DNA of 64,000 bases from an uncultured Bacilli bacterium (lineage in GTDB: Bacteria > Bacillota_I > Bacilli_A > RFN20 > CAG-826): the NCBI GenBank assembly GCA_944363565.1, contig CALVUI010000001.1:186001-250000 (forward strand), written 5' to 3'. The translations under genes and the position numbers were made by a program. The notes beneath the pieces are model-generated. The model was not told the DNA's origin. It searched no databases and was given only the letters and a program-made list of their open reading frames with translations. Shown here one piece after another: positions 33,720 through 41,390 of this stretch (within the stretch, counting starts at the first letter, position 1; each line of letters starts with the position of its first letter).

Positions 33720-34855
33720 TGGTTTATTTCGACCACGCCGCCACCTCGCCGATCAGCGAGTTGGCCCTCGAGGCCTACGTCGAAGTTTCCAGGAACCACT
33801 ATGGGAATCCGGAATCGACCCATGCCTATGGCCGCGATGCGGACCATTATCTCCAAAAAGCCCGGACCGGGATCCTTTCCCTATTGGGCTTAGAGAAAAC
33901 CCACGACCTCGTCTTTACTTCCGGAGCCACCGAGGCCAACAACCTCGCCATCGGCTCCGTCATCGACCTTTACCGCAAAAGGGGTCACGAGGCCATCTGC
34001 TCGCCCTATGAGCATCCCAGCGTCCTCGTCACCTTGAGGCGGAAGGAAGAAGAAGGAGCCATCAAGCTCCTTTATCCCCGAGACGAAAAAGGAGCGATTT
34101 CCCCCAAGGACATCGAACCTTTGCTTAGCAAGGAGACCCTCCTCTGCGTCGCCATGGGGGTCAACAACGAAACCGGGGCCTTGACCGATGTGTCAGGAAT
34201 CGCCGCCCTTCTGAAGTCCTATCCCAAGTGCCTCTATCTCATGGACTTCACCCAGGGGATGGGGAAGATGAGGCTGGCCTTGAATGAGGTTCCCCTTATT
34301 ACCTTCTCGAGCCATAAGTTCGGGGGACCCAAGGGGGTCGGTGGTCTCATCTATCGGAAGAACCTGGTCCTCAGGGCCGTGTTCGGTGGCGGGGAGCAGG
34401 AGAAGGGACTACGCCCTGGGACCGTCGATGTGGCCTCTTGCTACGCCTCCTATGTCGCCTTGAAGGAAAAATACGGGCGCTTGGACGAAAACGCCGCAAA
34501 AGTGGAACGGATTCGCCAATACATTATCGAAGAGCTCAGGGAAGAATCCACGCAGATCCATCTTAATTCGCCCTTGAACGGCTCGCCCTACATCCTCAAT
34601 TTCTCCCTCACGAAGAAAAAGGCGGCCGTGGTGGCGGAAGCCCTCTCGGGTGAGGGGTTCTACGTCGGGACCGTCTCGGCCTGCTCGTCGAAAAACGCCA
34701 AATACAGCTACGTCTTGAAGGAAATGGGGCTAGATCTCGACGAGGCCGCCAATTCATTGAGACTCAGTTTCGATTCTTCCAATGCTTTGGAAGAAGCCGA
34801 GGCCTTCCTTAAGGCCTTCAAACGCATCATCAAGGAGGTCAAAGACCGTGGATAG
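33719..34855 (+). CDS. nifS: Cysteine desulfurase (NifS-like), partner of ThiI
   Basis: Seen: 378 residues: YFDHAATSP start, TSGATEANN, PLP Lys200 in FSSHKFGG, and the mobile-loop Cys in VSACSSKN. Known: takes sulfur from cysteine and passes it as persulfide. It overlaps thiI by 8 nt and starts at the ezrA stop (TGATGG), so it probably serves tRNA 4-thiouridine synthesis as NifZ does in Bacillus, rather than Fe-S assembly. Confidence 0.93.
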   Translation: MVYFDHAATSPISELALEAYVEVSRNHYGNPESTHAYGRDADHYLQKARTGILSLLGLEKTHDLVFTSGATEANNLAIGSVIDLYRKRGHEAICSPYEHPSVLVTLRRKEEEGAIKLLYPRDEKGAISPKDIEPLLSKETLLCVAMGVNNETGALTDVSGIAALLKSYPKCLYLMDFTQGMGKMRLALNEVPLITFSSHKFGGPKGVGGLIYRKNLVLRAVFGGGEQEKGLRPGTVDVASCYASYVALKEKYGRLDENAAKVERIRQYIIEELREESTQIHLNSPLNGSPYILNFSLTKKKAAVVAEALSGEGFYVGTVSACSSKNAKYSYVLKEMGLDLDEAANSLRLSFDSSNALEEAEAFLKAFKRIIKEVKDRG

Positions 34856-36017
34856 GATCATCATCGTCCATTTCGGAGAACTGTCGACCAAGGGGGACAA
34901 CCGGGGCCTCTTCATCGATTGCCTATACAAAAACATTCGGCACCGCCTTCGTTCCTTCGAAGGCCTTGAGTATGAAAAGGCGAGGGAACATATCTACATC
35001 AAGCTTCTTCCTACCGCCGATGTTGGTGCCACCATCGACGCCCTCGGGGAGATCCCCGGGATCCAGCGTCTTTCCCTTTCCTATTTCGTGAACCGCGATA
35101 TCGAGGCCATCTCCGTGGCCTCTTTGGCTCTCCTTGAGGAGCATAAGCCGGCCACCTGGAAGGCCAAGGTCAAGCGGGCCGATAAGTCCTTTCCTTTGGA
35201 TTCCTACACCACCGCCTCGGAAGTGGGCGGCTATTGTCTGAGCCATAAGGCCCCGCCGGTCGACGTCCATGAGCCGGAAGCGACCCTCAATATCGAAGTT
35301 AGGCCCGAGGGCGCCTATGTATCCCTCAAGGAATACCCTGGACTAGGCGGCTATCCTTTGGGGATGAACGGGAAGGTCCTGACCCTTCTTAGCGGCGGCA
35401 TCGATTCGCCGGTGGCCTGCTATCAACTGATGAGGCGGGGTTTACTGGTGGAAGCCTTCCACTTTGCCTCTCCGCCCTATACCTCGCTCGCGGTTTTGGA
35501 CAAACTCCGGGACATCCTCAAGGTTTTGAACAAATACCAGAGCAAGGTCCGCCTCCATGTCGTGCCCTTCACCAAGATTCAGGAAGCCATTTACCGTTAC
35601 GTCCCGGAGCCCTATTGCATTACCATAATGCGACGGATGATGCTCCGTCTTGCCGAGATGGGGGCCAAGAAATACCGTTGCCCCGCCATCGCGACCGGGG
35701 AAGCGGTCGGCCAGGTTGCGAGCCAAACCCTCGAGTCCCTCAGGACCATCAATGCCGTCACCAATTACCCGATCCTGAGACCCCTTGCCTGCAGCGACAA
35801 GCTCTCGATCATCAAGACGGCCAAGGAAATCGGGACCTTTGAGATCTCGATCAGGCCCTACGAAGACTGCTGCACCATCTTCGCCCCCAAGAAGCCGAAG
35901 ACCAAGCCCAGGATCGAGGAAGCCGAGAAGTACGAAGCCCTCTTCGACTTCGCCCCCTTGCTCCTCGAAGCCATCGAAAATACGTCCGACGAGGTCATCA
36001 GCGACCTCGAGATATAA
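34848..36017 (+). CDS. thiI: tRNA 4-thiouridine synthetase ThiI (no rhodanese domain)
   Basis: Seen: 389 residues from GTG with AAGGAGG 8 nt upstream. Ferredoxin-like/THUMP N-terminal half (HFGELSTKGDNR), PP-loop LLSGGIDSPVA near 185, and C-terminal RPYEDCCTIFAPKKPKT. Known: adenylates U8 of tRNA and inserts sulfur; short forms lacking rhodanese, as here, take sulfur directly from a partner desulfurase, encoded just upstream. Confidence 0.94.
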   Translation: MDRIIIVHFGELSTKGDNRGLFIDCLYKNIRHRLRSFEGLEYEKAREHIYIKLLPTADVGATIDALGEIPGIQRLSLSYFVNRDIEAISVASLALLEEHKPATWKAKVKRADKSFPLDSYTTASEVGGYCLSHKAPPVDVHEPEATLNIEVRPEGAYVSLKEYPGLGGYPLGMNGKVLTLLSGGIDSPVACYQLMRRGLLVEAFHFASPPYTSLAVLDKLRDILKVLNKYQSKVRLHVVPFTKIQEAIYRYVPEPYCITIMRRMMLRLAEMGAKKYRCPAIATGEAVGQVASQTLESLRTINAVTNYPILRPLACSDKLSIIKTAKEIGTFEISIRPYEDCCTIFAPKKPKTKPRIEEAEKYEALFDFAPLLLEAIENTSDEVISDLEI

Positions 36018-36032
36018 AAAAAGGAGACAAAC

Positions 36033-36584
36033 ATGGACAAAAAGAAAACCGCCCTCATCATGGTCGACATGCTCAACGACTTCGTGACCGGGGCCCTCAA
36101 GTGCGACCGGGGCCTCGCCATCGTCCCGCATTGTAAGACCCTCATCGAGGGCCTCAGGGAAAAGGGCGTCCCCGTCATCTATAGCAACGATGCCCATTTG
36201 AAGGGGGTCGACCACGAGCTCAAGTTCTGGGGCGAGCACGCCATCGCCGGGACCAAGGGGGCCGAAGTCATCCCCGAACTCTCTCCGAAGGAAGGGGACT
36301 ACGTGGTCGACAAGCGCCGGTACTCCGGCTTCTTCCATACCAGCCTCGATTTGCTTCTCAGGGAACTCGGGGTGGATACGGTGATCCTCGGCGGCCTCCA
36401 CACCCACATGTGCGTCCGCCACACGGCGGCCGATGCCTACATGCTCGGCTACAATGTGGTGGTGGCCAGCGACTGCACCGATTCCTTCACCAAGGAAGAC
36501 TACGAATACGGGATCAAGTACCTCAAGGATACCTACGGGGCCACGGTCTTGACCTCCAAAGAAATCCTCGATACCCTCAATTAA
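36033..36584 (+). CDS. Isochorismatase-family hydrolase, probable nicotinamidase
   Basis: Seen: 183 residues with the cysteine hydrolase triad Asp12 (VDMLNDF), Lys94 (VVDKRRYSGF) and Cys127 (THMCVRHTAADA), and a metal-site-like NDAH with a later H. Known: nicotinamidases (PncA) of this fold turn nicotinamide into nicotinate for PncB, which is encoded in the window. Other members cleave isochorismate or carbamoyl compounds. It follows thiI by 15 nt with AAAAAGGAG and ends in a bidirectional terminator. Family firm, substrate likely but not proven. Confidence 0.85.
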   Translation: MDKKKTALIMVDMLNDFVTGALKCDRGLAIVPHCKTLIEGLREKGVPVIYSNDAHLKGVDHELKFWGEHAIAGTKGAEVIPELSPKEGDYVVDKRRYSGFFHTSLDLLLRELGVDTVILGGLHTHMCVRHTAADAYMLGYNVVVASDCTDSFTKEDYEYGIKYLKDTYGATVLTSKEILDTLN

Positions 36585-36603
36585 AGGGGAGAAGGCAAAA
36601 GAA

Positions 36604-36625
36604 AACCCGCTTGGCGGGTTTTTGT
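36604..36625. terminator. Bidirectional Rho-independent terminator
   Basis: AACCCGC-TTG-GCGGGTT hairpin with TTTT on the plus strand and TTTTCTTTT on the minus strand. It serves the ezrA-thiI operon and the converging infC-rpmI-rplT operon. Confidence 0.9.
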
Positions 36626-36640
36626 TTGGATTTCTTCTGC

Positions 36641-36991
36641 TTAGGCCTGCTTGGCGCTATCGCAGAGGGCCTTGAAGGCCAGGGCATCGTGGATGGCCAT
36701 TTCGCTCAGCATCTTGCGGTTGATGGCGATTCCCTGCTTCTTGAGGGCCCCCATCAGGGCGCTGTAGCTGAGGCCGTTTTCGCGGCAGGCAGCGTTGATG
36801 CGGCGGATCCAGAGCTTCCGGTAGTCGCTCTTGACCTTGCGGCGGCTGACGTAGCTGTACCTCCAGGACCTCAGGACCTGTTCCTTGGCGGTCTTGAAGA
36901 GGAGGTGTTTGCTTCCCCGATAGCCTTTGGCGGCCTTGAGGATCTTCTTGTGGGCGGCGTGGGTAACGGTTCCGCCTTTGACTCTACTCAT
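36641..36991 (-). CDS. rplT: Ribosomal protein bL20
   Basis: Seen: 116 residues, [26 protein letters not shown]-like start, [18 protein letters not shown] core. Known: early assembly protein of the large subunit; in Bacillus it represses the infC-rpmI-rplT operon by acting on the leader. Last gene of that operon here. Confidence 0.97.
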   Translation of the reverse strand: MSRVKGGTVTHAAHKKILKAAKGYRGSKHLLFKTAKEQVLRSWRYSYVSRRKVKSDYRKLWIRRINAACRENGLSYSALMGALKKQGIAINRKMLSEMAIHDALAFKALCDSAKQA

Positions 36992-37004
36992 CTGTCATTC
37001 CTCC

Positions 37005-37193
37005 TTAGAGCATGTCCTTGATCCGGGCGTAGTCGGTCTTGTCGACCATGGCATCCTTCCGGAGATGGACTTTCTGCTTGTGGGTTTTGTTCCGGAATAA
37101 GTGTCCGGTGTAGGCGTGTTTCCTTTTGAGCCTACCGGTTCCCGTGACCTTGACGCGCTTGGCGAGGGCACGGTTGGTTTTCATCTTGGGCAT
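37005..37193 (-). CDS. rpmI: Ribosomal protein bL35
   Basis: Seen: 62 residues, [20 protein letters not shown] start and [23 protein letters not shown], typical of L35. The ATG is chosen over an upstream start because it follows AGGAGG and matches the family N-terminus. Located between infC and rplT. Confidence 0.96.
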   Translation of the reverse strand: MPKMKTNRALAKRVKVTGTGRLKRKHAYTGHLFRNKTHKQKVHLRKDAMVDKTDYARIKDML

Positions 37194-37204
37194 CTTTGCT
37201 CCTC

Positions 37205-37753
37205 CTACTTCTTCTTGGGTCCTAATATGCAATCGTACCACTTGCCTTCCCAATAAGGCTGCTTCTCGACGGTGGCGACGTCGGCGAGGATTTCGCAGAA
37301 ACGCTTCATGACCTCTTCGCCGACTTCCTTGTGGGCCAGTTGGCGGCCCCGGAAGACGACGCAGACCTGGACTTTGTTCCCGTCCTCGATGAAGCCCCGG
37401 GCATGCCGGGCCTTGGTCTCGAGGTCGTGTTGGCCGATCTGAGGGGTCAACTGGACTTGTTTCAGGGCGTTGGTGTGCTGGTTTTTCCGCGATTCGCGGC
37501 TCGCCTTCTGCTGATCGAACTTGTACTTGCCGTAGTTGAGGATCTTGCAGACCGGCGGATGGGCGTTGGGGGAGACGCAGTAGAGATCGAGTCCGTAGCG
37601 GATGGCGATTTCGTTGGCGGCCCGGCTGCTCATCTTGCCGAGGTTTTCGCCATCGGGTCCGATGACGAGGACTTCCGGGTAACGGATCCTTTCGTTGATG
37701 GGATCCAGCGGCTTGTTCGGCCTCCGGCGGTCATTGGGATTGAAGTATGCGAT
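37205..37753 (-). CDS. infC: Translation initiation factor IF-3, non-AUG start
   Basis: Seen: the IF-3 sequence ([28 protein letters not shown], then [13 protein letters not shown] and the [12 protein letters not shown] end) extends 40 codons upstream of the first ATG. The frame opens after a stop with no ATG, GTG or TTG before that ATG. An ATC is 8 nt from AAAGGGG; an ATA lies two codons earlier. I place the start at ATC, giving 182 residues. Known: infC in E. coli begins with AUU and IF-3 limits its own translation by rejecting that codon. Inference: the same feedback here, on top of the leader attenuator. Confidence 0.9.
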   Translation of the reverse strand: MAYFNPNDRRRPNKPLDPINERIRYPEVLVIGPDGENLGKMSSRAANEIAIRYGLDLYCVSPNAHPPVCKILNYGKYKFDQQKASRESRKNQHTNALKQVQLTPQIGQHDLETKARHARGFIEDGNKVQVCVVFRGRQLAHKEVGEEVMKRFCEILADVATVEKQPYWEGKWYDCILGPKKK

Positions 37754-37883
37754 TGTTATGGCCCCTTTCTATCAAAATAGGGTGGCAAGCCACCCCATTG
37801 ATACCTCGTAACTCTTCGTAGCCGAGGGCCGACGTCCGAGGGACATCCGGCGAGCCTAGGGAGGCTGCTTTCTACTTTTGACG
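37754..37883 (-). ncRNA. infC operon leader with attenuator (L20-type leader)
   Basis: About 130 nt between the predicted start and infC. It ends in a GGGTGGC-TT-GCCACCC hairpin with a T-rich tail (37771-37795), directly before the infC ribosome site. Known: in Bacillus L20 binding to the infC leader promotes early termination. The place, length and terminator fit; the L20 site itself was not mapped. Confidence 0.7.
37771..37795 (-). terminator. Attenuator hairpin of the infC leader
   Basis: Seven-bp stem with a 2 nt loop followed on the minus strand by TATTTTGAT, ending about 10 nt before the infC Shine-Dalgarno. Confidence 0.8.
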
Positions 37884-37889
37884 GCGGTT

Positions 37890-37918
37890 AGGATATACTC
37901 CTCCCCAGGCTAAATCAA
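37890..37918 (-). promoter_or_regulatory. Promoter of infC-rpmI-rplT
   Basis: Minus strand TTGATT (37913-37918), 17 bp spacer, TATCCT (37890-37895). It lies just downstream of the GNAT-like gene. Confidence 0.65.
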
Positions 37919-37946
37919 GGGGAAAAGCAATAGAAGGAAGGAAAAC

Positions 37947-39065
37947 CTAGGAAAGGACCTTCACGAAGCTCCGACGGCGCTTGTGGAGGACGTTTTCGAA
38001 GCGGTCCCAGTTGTTCTGGATGTTGGCGTTGTCCTCGAGGTTGAGGTTGGTCTCGCAGTAGGCGACCCCGCCCTCGTAGAGCATCTTCATGATCTCGTAG
38101 AAGATGGCCCAGGCCACCCCGGCCCCCCGGTACTTGGGATCGAGGGCGATGAGGCCGAGGTCGAGGATCTTTGGCTTCTTCAGAGACTTATAGAGGCGTA
38201 GGAGGCAGGGGAGGGTCAAGCGGCCCCCGCTTTTTTGGAGGGCCTTGCCGATGCTCGGGAAGCAAAGGCCGACCGCCACCACCTTGTCGTTTTCGTCGAC
38301 GATGATCCGGAGGTACTTGGAGTTGATGATGAGCTTGAAGCTTTTGATCATCTCCGCCATTTCCCCCTTGGAAAAGGGGACAGTCATGTAGAGGTCGCGG
38401 TAGTTCTCGTCGATGATGTCGAAGAAGGCCTGGCCGTAGCGTTTGACTAATTGCCTGGTCGAGCCGGTCACGAAGCGGAGCTTGTTGCGTTCCATCATCT
38501 TGGTGGCAATCTTCCCGATCCTCTCATCGAGGACCTTGGGGGCGTAGAGCTTATGCTCGACCCACTCGACTTCCTTGACGTAGCCTTCGTTTTCGATGAG
38601 TTTCTGATAGTAGGGGTAGTTGTACTGCTCCTCGAAGGTCGAGAGTTCCTCGAAACCTTCGATGAGGAGGCCTTCCCGTTCCATGTCGCTATAGCCGAGG
38701 GGTCCGCAGACTGTGTCCATGCCGTTTTCTCTCGCATAGCCCTCGGCCGCCTCGAAAAGCATGTGGGCGACGTTTTGGTCGTCGATGCAATCGAAGCGCG
38801 AGAAGCGGATCCGCTTCTGGTTCCGTCTTTCGTTGCTCGGTTTGCTGAGGATGGCCTGGATCCTCCCGACCACCTTGCCGTCCCGATAGACGAGGTAGAA
38901 GGCGCTCGGGGAGTCTTCGTGGCGGTAATGGTTCTTCTTGAAGAGGGCCATTTCGTCGCCGTAGAGGGGTGGGACGAAATAGGGGCAGTCCTTATATAAC
39001 TCCAAAGGGAAGTTCACGAAGTCACGGGCTTCTTTTTTGCTCGTGACCTTGACGAGGCGGTCCAT
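37947..39065 (-). CDS. GNAT-fold acyltransferase-like protein
   Basis: Seen: 372 residues. The N-terminus MDRLVKVTSKKEARDFVNFP and PPLYGDEMALF resembles the large GNAT-like family often annotated as N-acetyltransferase; the second half contains a GNAT-type acetyl-CoA segment (LGLIALDPKYRGAGVAWAIF) and LNLEDNANIQNNWDRF. Known: family members are mostly uncharacterised. It starts 1 nt after the DegV stop, so the two are cotranscribed. No terminator is obvious after it. Acyl transfer is inferred from the fold; substrate unknown. Confidence 0.75.
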   Translation of the reverse strand: MDRLVKVTSKKEARDFVNFPLELYKDCPYFVPPLYGDEMALFKKNHYRHEDSPSAFYLVYRDGKVVGRIQAILSKPSNERRNQKRIRFSRFDCIDDQNVAHMLFEAAEGYARENGMDTVCGPLGYSDMEREGLLIEGFEELSTFEEQYNYPYYQKLIENEGYVKEVEWVEHKLYAPKVLDERIGKIATKMMERNKLRFVTGSTRQLVKRYGQAFFDIIDENYRDLYMTVPFSKGEMAEMIKSFKLIINSKYLRIIVDENDKVVAVGLCFPSIGKALQKSGGRLTLPCLLRLYKSLKKPKILDLGLIALDPKYRGAGVAWAIFYEIMKMLYEGGVAYCETNLNLEDNANIQNNWDRFENVLHKRRRSFVKVLS

Positions 39066-39066
39066 A

Positions 39067-39939
39067 CTAGCGGTGCTTGGCGTGGAAGGCGATCCCGAGG
39101 CAACCGGGTCCGGCGTGGCTGCCGGCCGTCGGGTTGACGACGATTTCCTCGTAGCTGGTAAGACCGGCTTCCTTGAGGCGCTTGTGGAGGAATTGGAGCA
39201 GATCCGGGGCGATGTCGCTATGGACGATGCAGAAGGGGTGCTTTTCGACCTCGTCGCCCTTTTCCTTGAGGTCCTTGACGATGCGGGTGAGGGCGGCCTG
39301 GCGGCCCAAGACCTTGCCGATCGGCTTTAGGAACCCGTCTTCGGTCATCGAGATGATGGGTTTGATGTCGAGGAGGCCCCCGACGCTGGCCGAGAAGCCG
39401 CTGACCCGGCCCGAGGCCTTGAAGAACTTGAGGTCGTCGGCGAAGAGGGTGATGGCGTAGTGACCCCTGACCTTGAGGACCGCCTCCTTGACCTCTTCGA
39501 GGCTCTTGCCTTCGCGGTAGAGGGGGAGGACGTCCTGGACGATGACCCGGGCCAGACTCGTGATGGCCAAGGTATCGACCTCTTCGATCTTCCTTTCGGG
39601 ATAAGTCTTCTTAAGTTCCTCGATGGCGAGGCGCATGGCGTTGAAGGTCCCCGACATCGCTTCCGAGAAGTGGATGTAGAGGATGTCCTTGCCTTCCTTG
39701 AGGACCGGTTCGAAGTAGGATTTGTATTTTTCCGGTGAAAGGCCGCAGGTCTTGGGGACGTAGCCGCCCCTCAGGCGATCGAAGAAGGCCTTCGGGTCGA
39801 AGGTCTTGAGCGGCCCTTCCTCATAGGGAAAGACGTCTTGCCCATCGAGGATGATGGGCATGGAAATAAGACCGAGGTCGTCCTTTGCGCAGTCACTCGG
39901 CGTAAAGTCCATATCGGTATCGACGAAGATTTTGAACAT
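39067..39939 (-). CDS. DegV-family fatty-acid-binding protein
   Basis: Seen: 290 residues with DegV segments: VDTDMDFTPSDCAKDD, DIEEG-type PYEEGP, LYIHFSEAMSGTFNAMRLA and GRVSGFSASVGGLLDIKPI, the last two lining the lipid pocket. Known: DegV/FakB proteins bind a fatty acid and present it to FakA kinase for phospholipid synthesis. No fakA is seen here. A TATAAT promoter and AAGGGGA precede it. Confidence 0.88.
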   Translation of the reverse strand: MFKIFVDTDMDFTPSDCAKDDLGLISMPIILDGQDVFPYEEGPLKTFDPKAFFDRLRGGYVPKTCGLSPEKYKSYFEPVLKEGKDILYIHFSEAMSGTFNAMRLAIEELKKTYPERKIEEVDTLAITSLARVIVQDVLPLYREGKSLEEVKEAVLKVRGHYAITLFADDLKFFKASGRVSGFSASVGGLLDIKPIISMTEDGFLKPIGKVLGRQAALTRIVKDLKEKGDEVEKHPFCIVHSDIAPDLLQFLHKRLKEAGLTSYEEIVVNPTAGSHAGPGCLGIAFHAKHR

Positions 39940-39978
39940 ACGTATGCGTTCCCCTTTTTTGCTTTAAAATACGGGCCC

Positions 39979-39984
39979 ATTATA
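39979..39984 (-). promoter_or_regulatory. -10 of the DegV-GNAT unit
   Basis: Perfect TATAAT on the minus strand, about 39 bp before the ATG. Leader of about 33 nt with AAGGGGA. The -35 is weak (T-rich). Confidence 0.5.
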
Positions 39985-40043
39985 GGATTTCGGGGAGGAT
40001 TAAAAAAGGGGCCGGATTGCCGACCCCTTCTGAAATAGTGGGC

Positions 40044-40640
40044 TTAGGCCGTCCACTCGCGGCGCCTCAAACCGATGTAGGTGCCGCAGAAGACGAGGGC
40101 GAAGGAGGCGCAGAGCAAGAGGGTGGTGACGAGGTTGGTCCAATTAAAGGCCTTATTGTCCACGGCCCCGATGATGGTCATGACGATGTAGGAGACGATG
40201 ACGAAGCCCGAGTAGATGAGGCAGGACCAACCGAAGGTCAGGCCGAGGACCTTCTTCCTTACGAAGAGGAAGATGAAGCCGGTGACCGTCAGCAAGGTCC
40301 AGATGAGGGTGGCGACCGAGGTGAGGATGGCATTGATGTTGGCATCCCCGTAGTCGAGGCTGTAGCTCCCGAACATCATTAGGAGCAAGACGACCGGAGC
40401 CAGGGCTTTGAAGGAACCGCTATAGCCCTCGACCCCGAAGGCGAAGTAGCAGTAGAAGCCGATGACGATGATGAGGACGAAGAGCTTGACCACGAAGGTG
40501 ATGATGGAGCCGAGGTCCCCGCCGGCGCTCGGCAAGCCTCCTTCGAGGAGGTATTTGACCAAAAGCAAGAGGCCGGCCACGAGGAACATGATGCGGGTGG
40601 AGGAGTAGACCTGAGTGTTTTTCTTTTTTGTGTTTTCCAT
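40044..40640 (-). CDS. Six-helix membrane protein of unknown function
   Basis: Seen: 198 residues; a basic hydrophilic start (MENTKKKNTQ) and about six hydrophobic helices (IMFLVAGLLLLVKYLL, then IITFVVKLFVLIIVIGFYC, LAPVVLLLMMFG, ILTSVATLIWTLL, GFVIVSYIVMTIIGAV, LLLCASFALVFCG), ending RRREWTA. No recognisable family motif. ATG at 40640 lies 6 nt after TATACT, so the mRNA should be leaderless. Divergent from the alkyltransferase-like gene. Function unknown. Confidence 0.75.
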   Translation of the reverse strand: MENTKKKNTQVYSSTRIMFLVAGLLLLVKYLLEGGLPSAGGDLGSIITFVVKLFVLIIVIGFYCYFAFGVEGYSGSFKALAPVVLLLMMFGSYSLDYGDANINAILTSVATLIWTLLTVTGFIFLFVRKKVLGLTFGWSCLIYSGFVIVSYIVMTIIGAVDNKAFNWTNLVTTLLLCASFALVFCGTYIGLRRREWTA

Positions 40641-40646
40641 GGAAAA

Positions 40647-40652
40647 AGTATA
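40647..40652 (-). promoter_or_regulatory. -10 hexamer of the six-helix membrane protein, leaderless layout
   Basis: TATACT on the minus strand, 6 nt before the ATG. Confidence 0.55.
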
Positions 40653-40727
40653 AGCCACTTCGCGCCTTTTGCACGGAAAATATGGAAAAAATTCCGCCCC
40701 GATTTGCCTTAGGTCCCAATTTTTTGG

Positions 40728-40733
40728 CATAAT
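40728..40733 (+). promoter_or_regulatory. -10 of the alkyltransferase-like gene, near-leaderless layout
   Basis: CATAAT with extended -10 TGG; the ATG is 10 nt downstream, giving a leader of about 4 nt. Confidence 0.45.
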
Positions 40734-40743
40734 CTAAACAGTT

Positions 40744-41271
40744 ATGGAGAAAAAACTTCCGCTTAGGTACGCCGTTTATGACACGGCCATCGGGGACGTC
40801 ACCCTGATCGCCAACGAAAAGCGCTTGGTGGGGATGCTTTTCGGGTCCAAGGATCCCTCCGGGGCCATCAATGAGGAAAACACGGCCCTTTACGACGGGA
40901 TCATCGAACTGAACCAGTATTGCTATGGCCAACGCCGATACTTCGATTTGAAGTTCGAACCGATCAAGGATCAAAACGTTGCCAAGATCTACGAGATCGT
41001 CAAGGCCATCCCTTATGGGGAAACGCGCTACGTCGAGGAAGTGGCCAAGGAAAGCGGCAAAAGCATCGAGGAAGTGGCCGATGCCCTCTTCGACAACCCC
41101 CTTCCGATCTTCGTCCCCTGCCATCGTGTCCTCGCTTCCACCGAAGACGTCGGCCACCTGGCCGGTTGCGATTCGAAGATGTACGAAACCGGGGAAGACA
41201 AGGAATTGAAGAAGAAGCTCATCGAGTTCGAAAAGGCCAACAAGGACCGGGTCTTCGTCTCCGGGAAGTAA
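40744..41271 (+). CDS. Methylated-DNA-protein cysteine methyltransferase family protein, atypical
   Basis: Seen: 175 residues with the active-site PCHRV (Cys126), and the lead-in IPYGETRYVEEVA of the HTH. Known: Ogt/MGMT moves alkyl groups from O6-guanine to this cysteine and uses an Arg finger (RAVG motif) to flip the base. Here the aligned stretch is SIEEVADALFDNP, without that Arg, and the segment after PCHRV (ASTEDVGHLAGCDSKMYE) departs from the usual GG-x-x-G lid. Inference: still a Cys acceptor but perhaps with different DNA handling. Single gene with two terminators after it. Confidence 0.85.
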   Translation: MEKKLPLRYAVYDTAIGDVTLIANEKRLVGMLFGSKDPSGAINEENTALYDGIIELNQYCYGQRRYFDLKFEPIKDQNVAKIYEIVKAIPYGETRYVEEVAKESGKSIEEVADALFDNPLPIFVPCHRVLASTEDVGHLAGCDSKMYETGEDKELKKKLIEFEKANKDRVFVSGK

Positions 41272-41290
41272 ACATTTGGAAAAGGGAAAG

Positions 41291-41312
41291 ACAGGGGAGA
41301 CCCTGTTTTTTT
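41291..41312 (+). terminator. Rho-independent terminator of the alkyltransferase-like gene
   Basis: ACAGGG-GAGA-CCCTGT stem followed by a run of seven T. Confidence 0.88.
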
Positions 41313-41365
41313 CTTTTTCACAATCAATGTGTAAATGGTTTAGTAAAAAGCGTTTCTAAAGAAAA

Positions 41366-41388
41366 GGCCCCGCTTTTGCGGGGCTTTT
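41366..41388. terminator. Terminator of thrS, probably bidirectional
   Basis: GCCCCGC-TTTT-GCGGGGC hairpin; TTTT follows on the plus strand and CTTTTC on the minus strand, right after the thrS stop. Confidence 0.85.
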
Positions 41389-41390
41389 CC

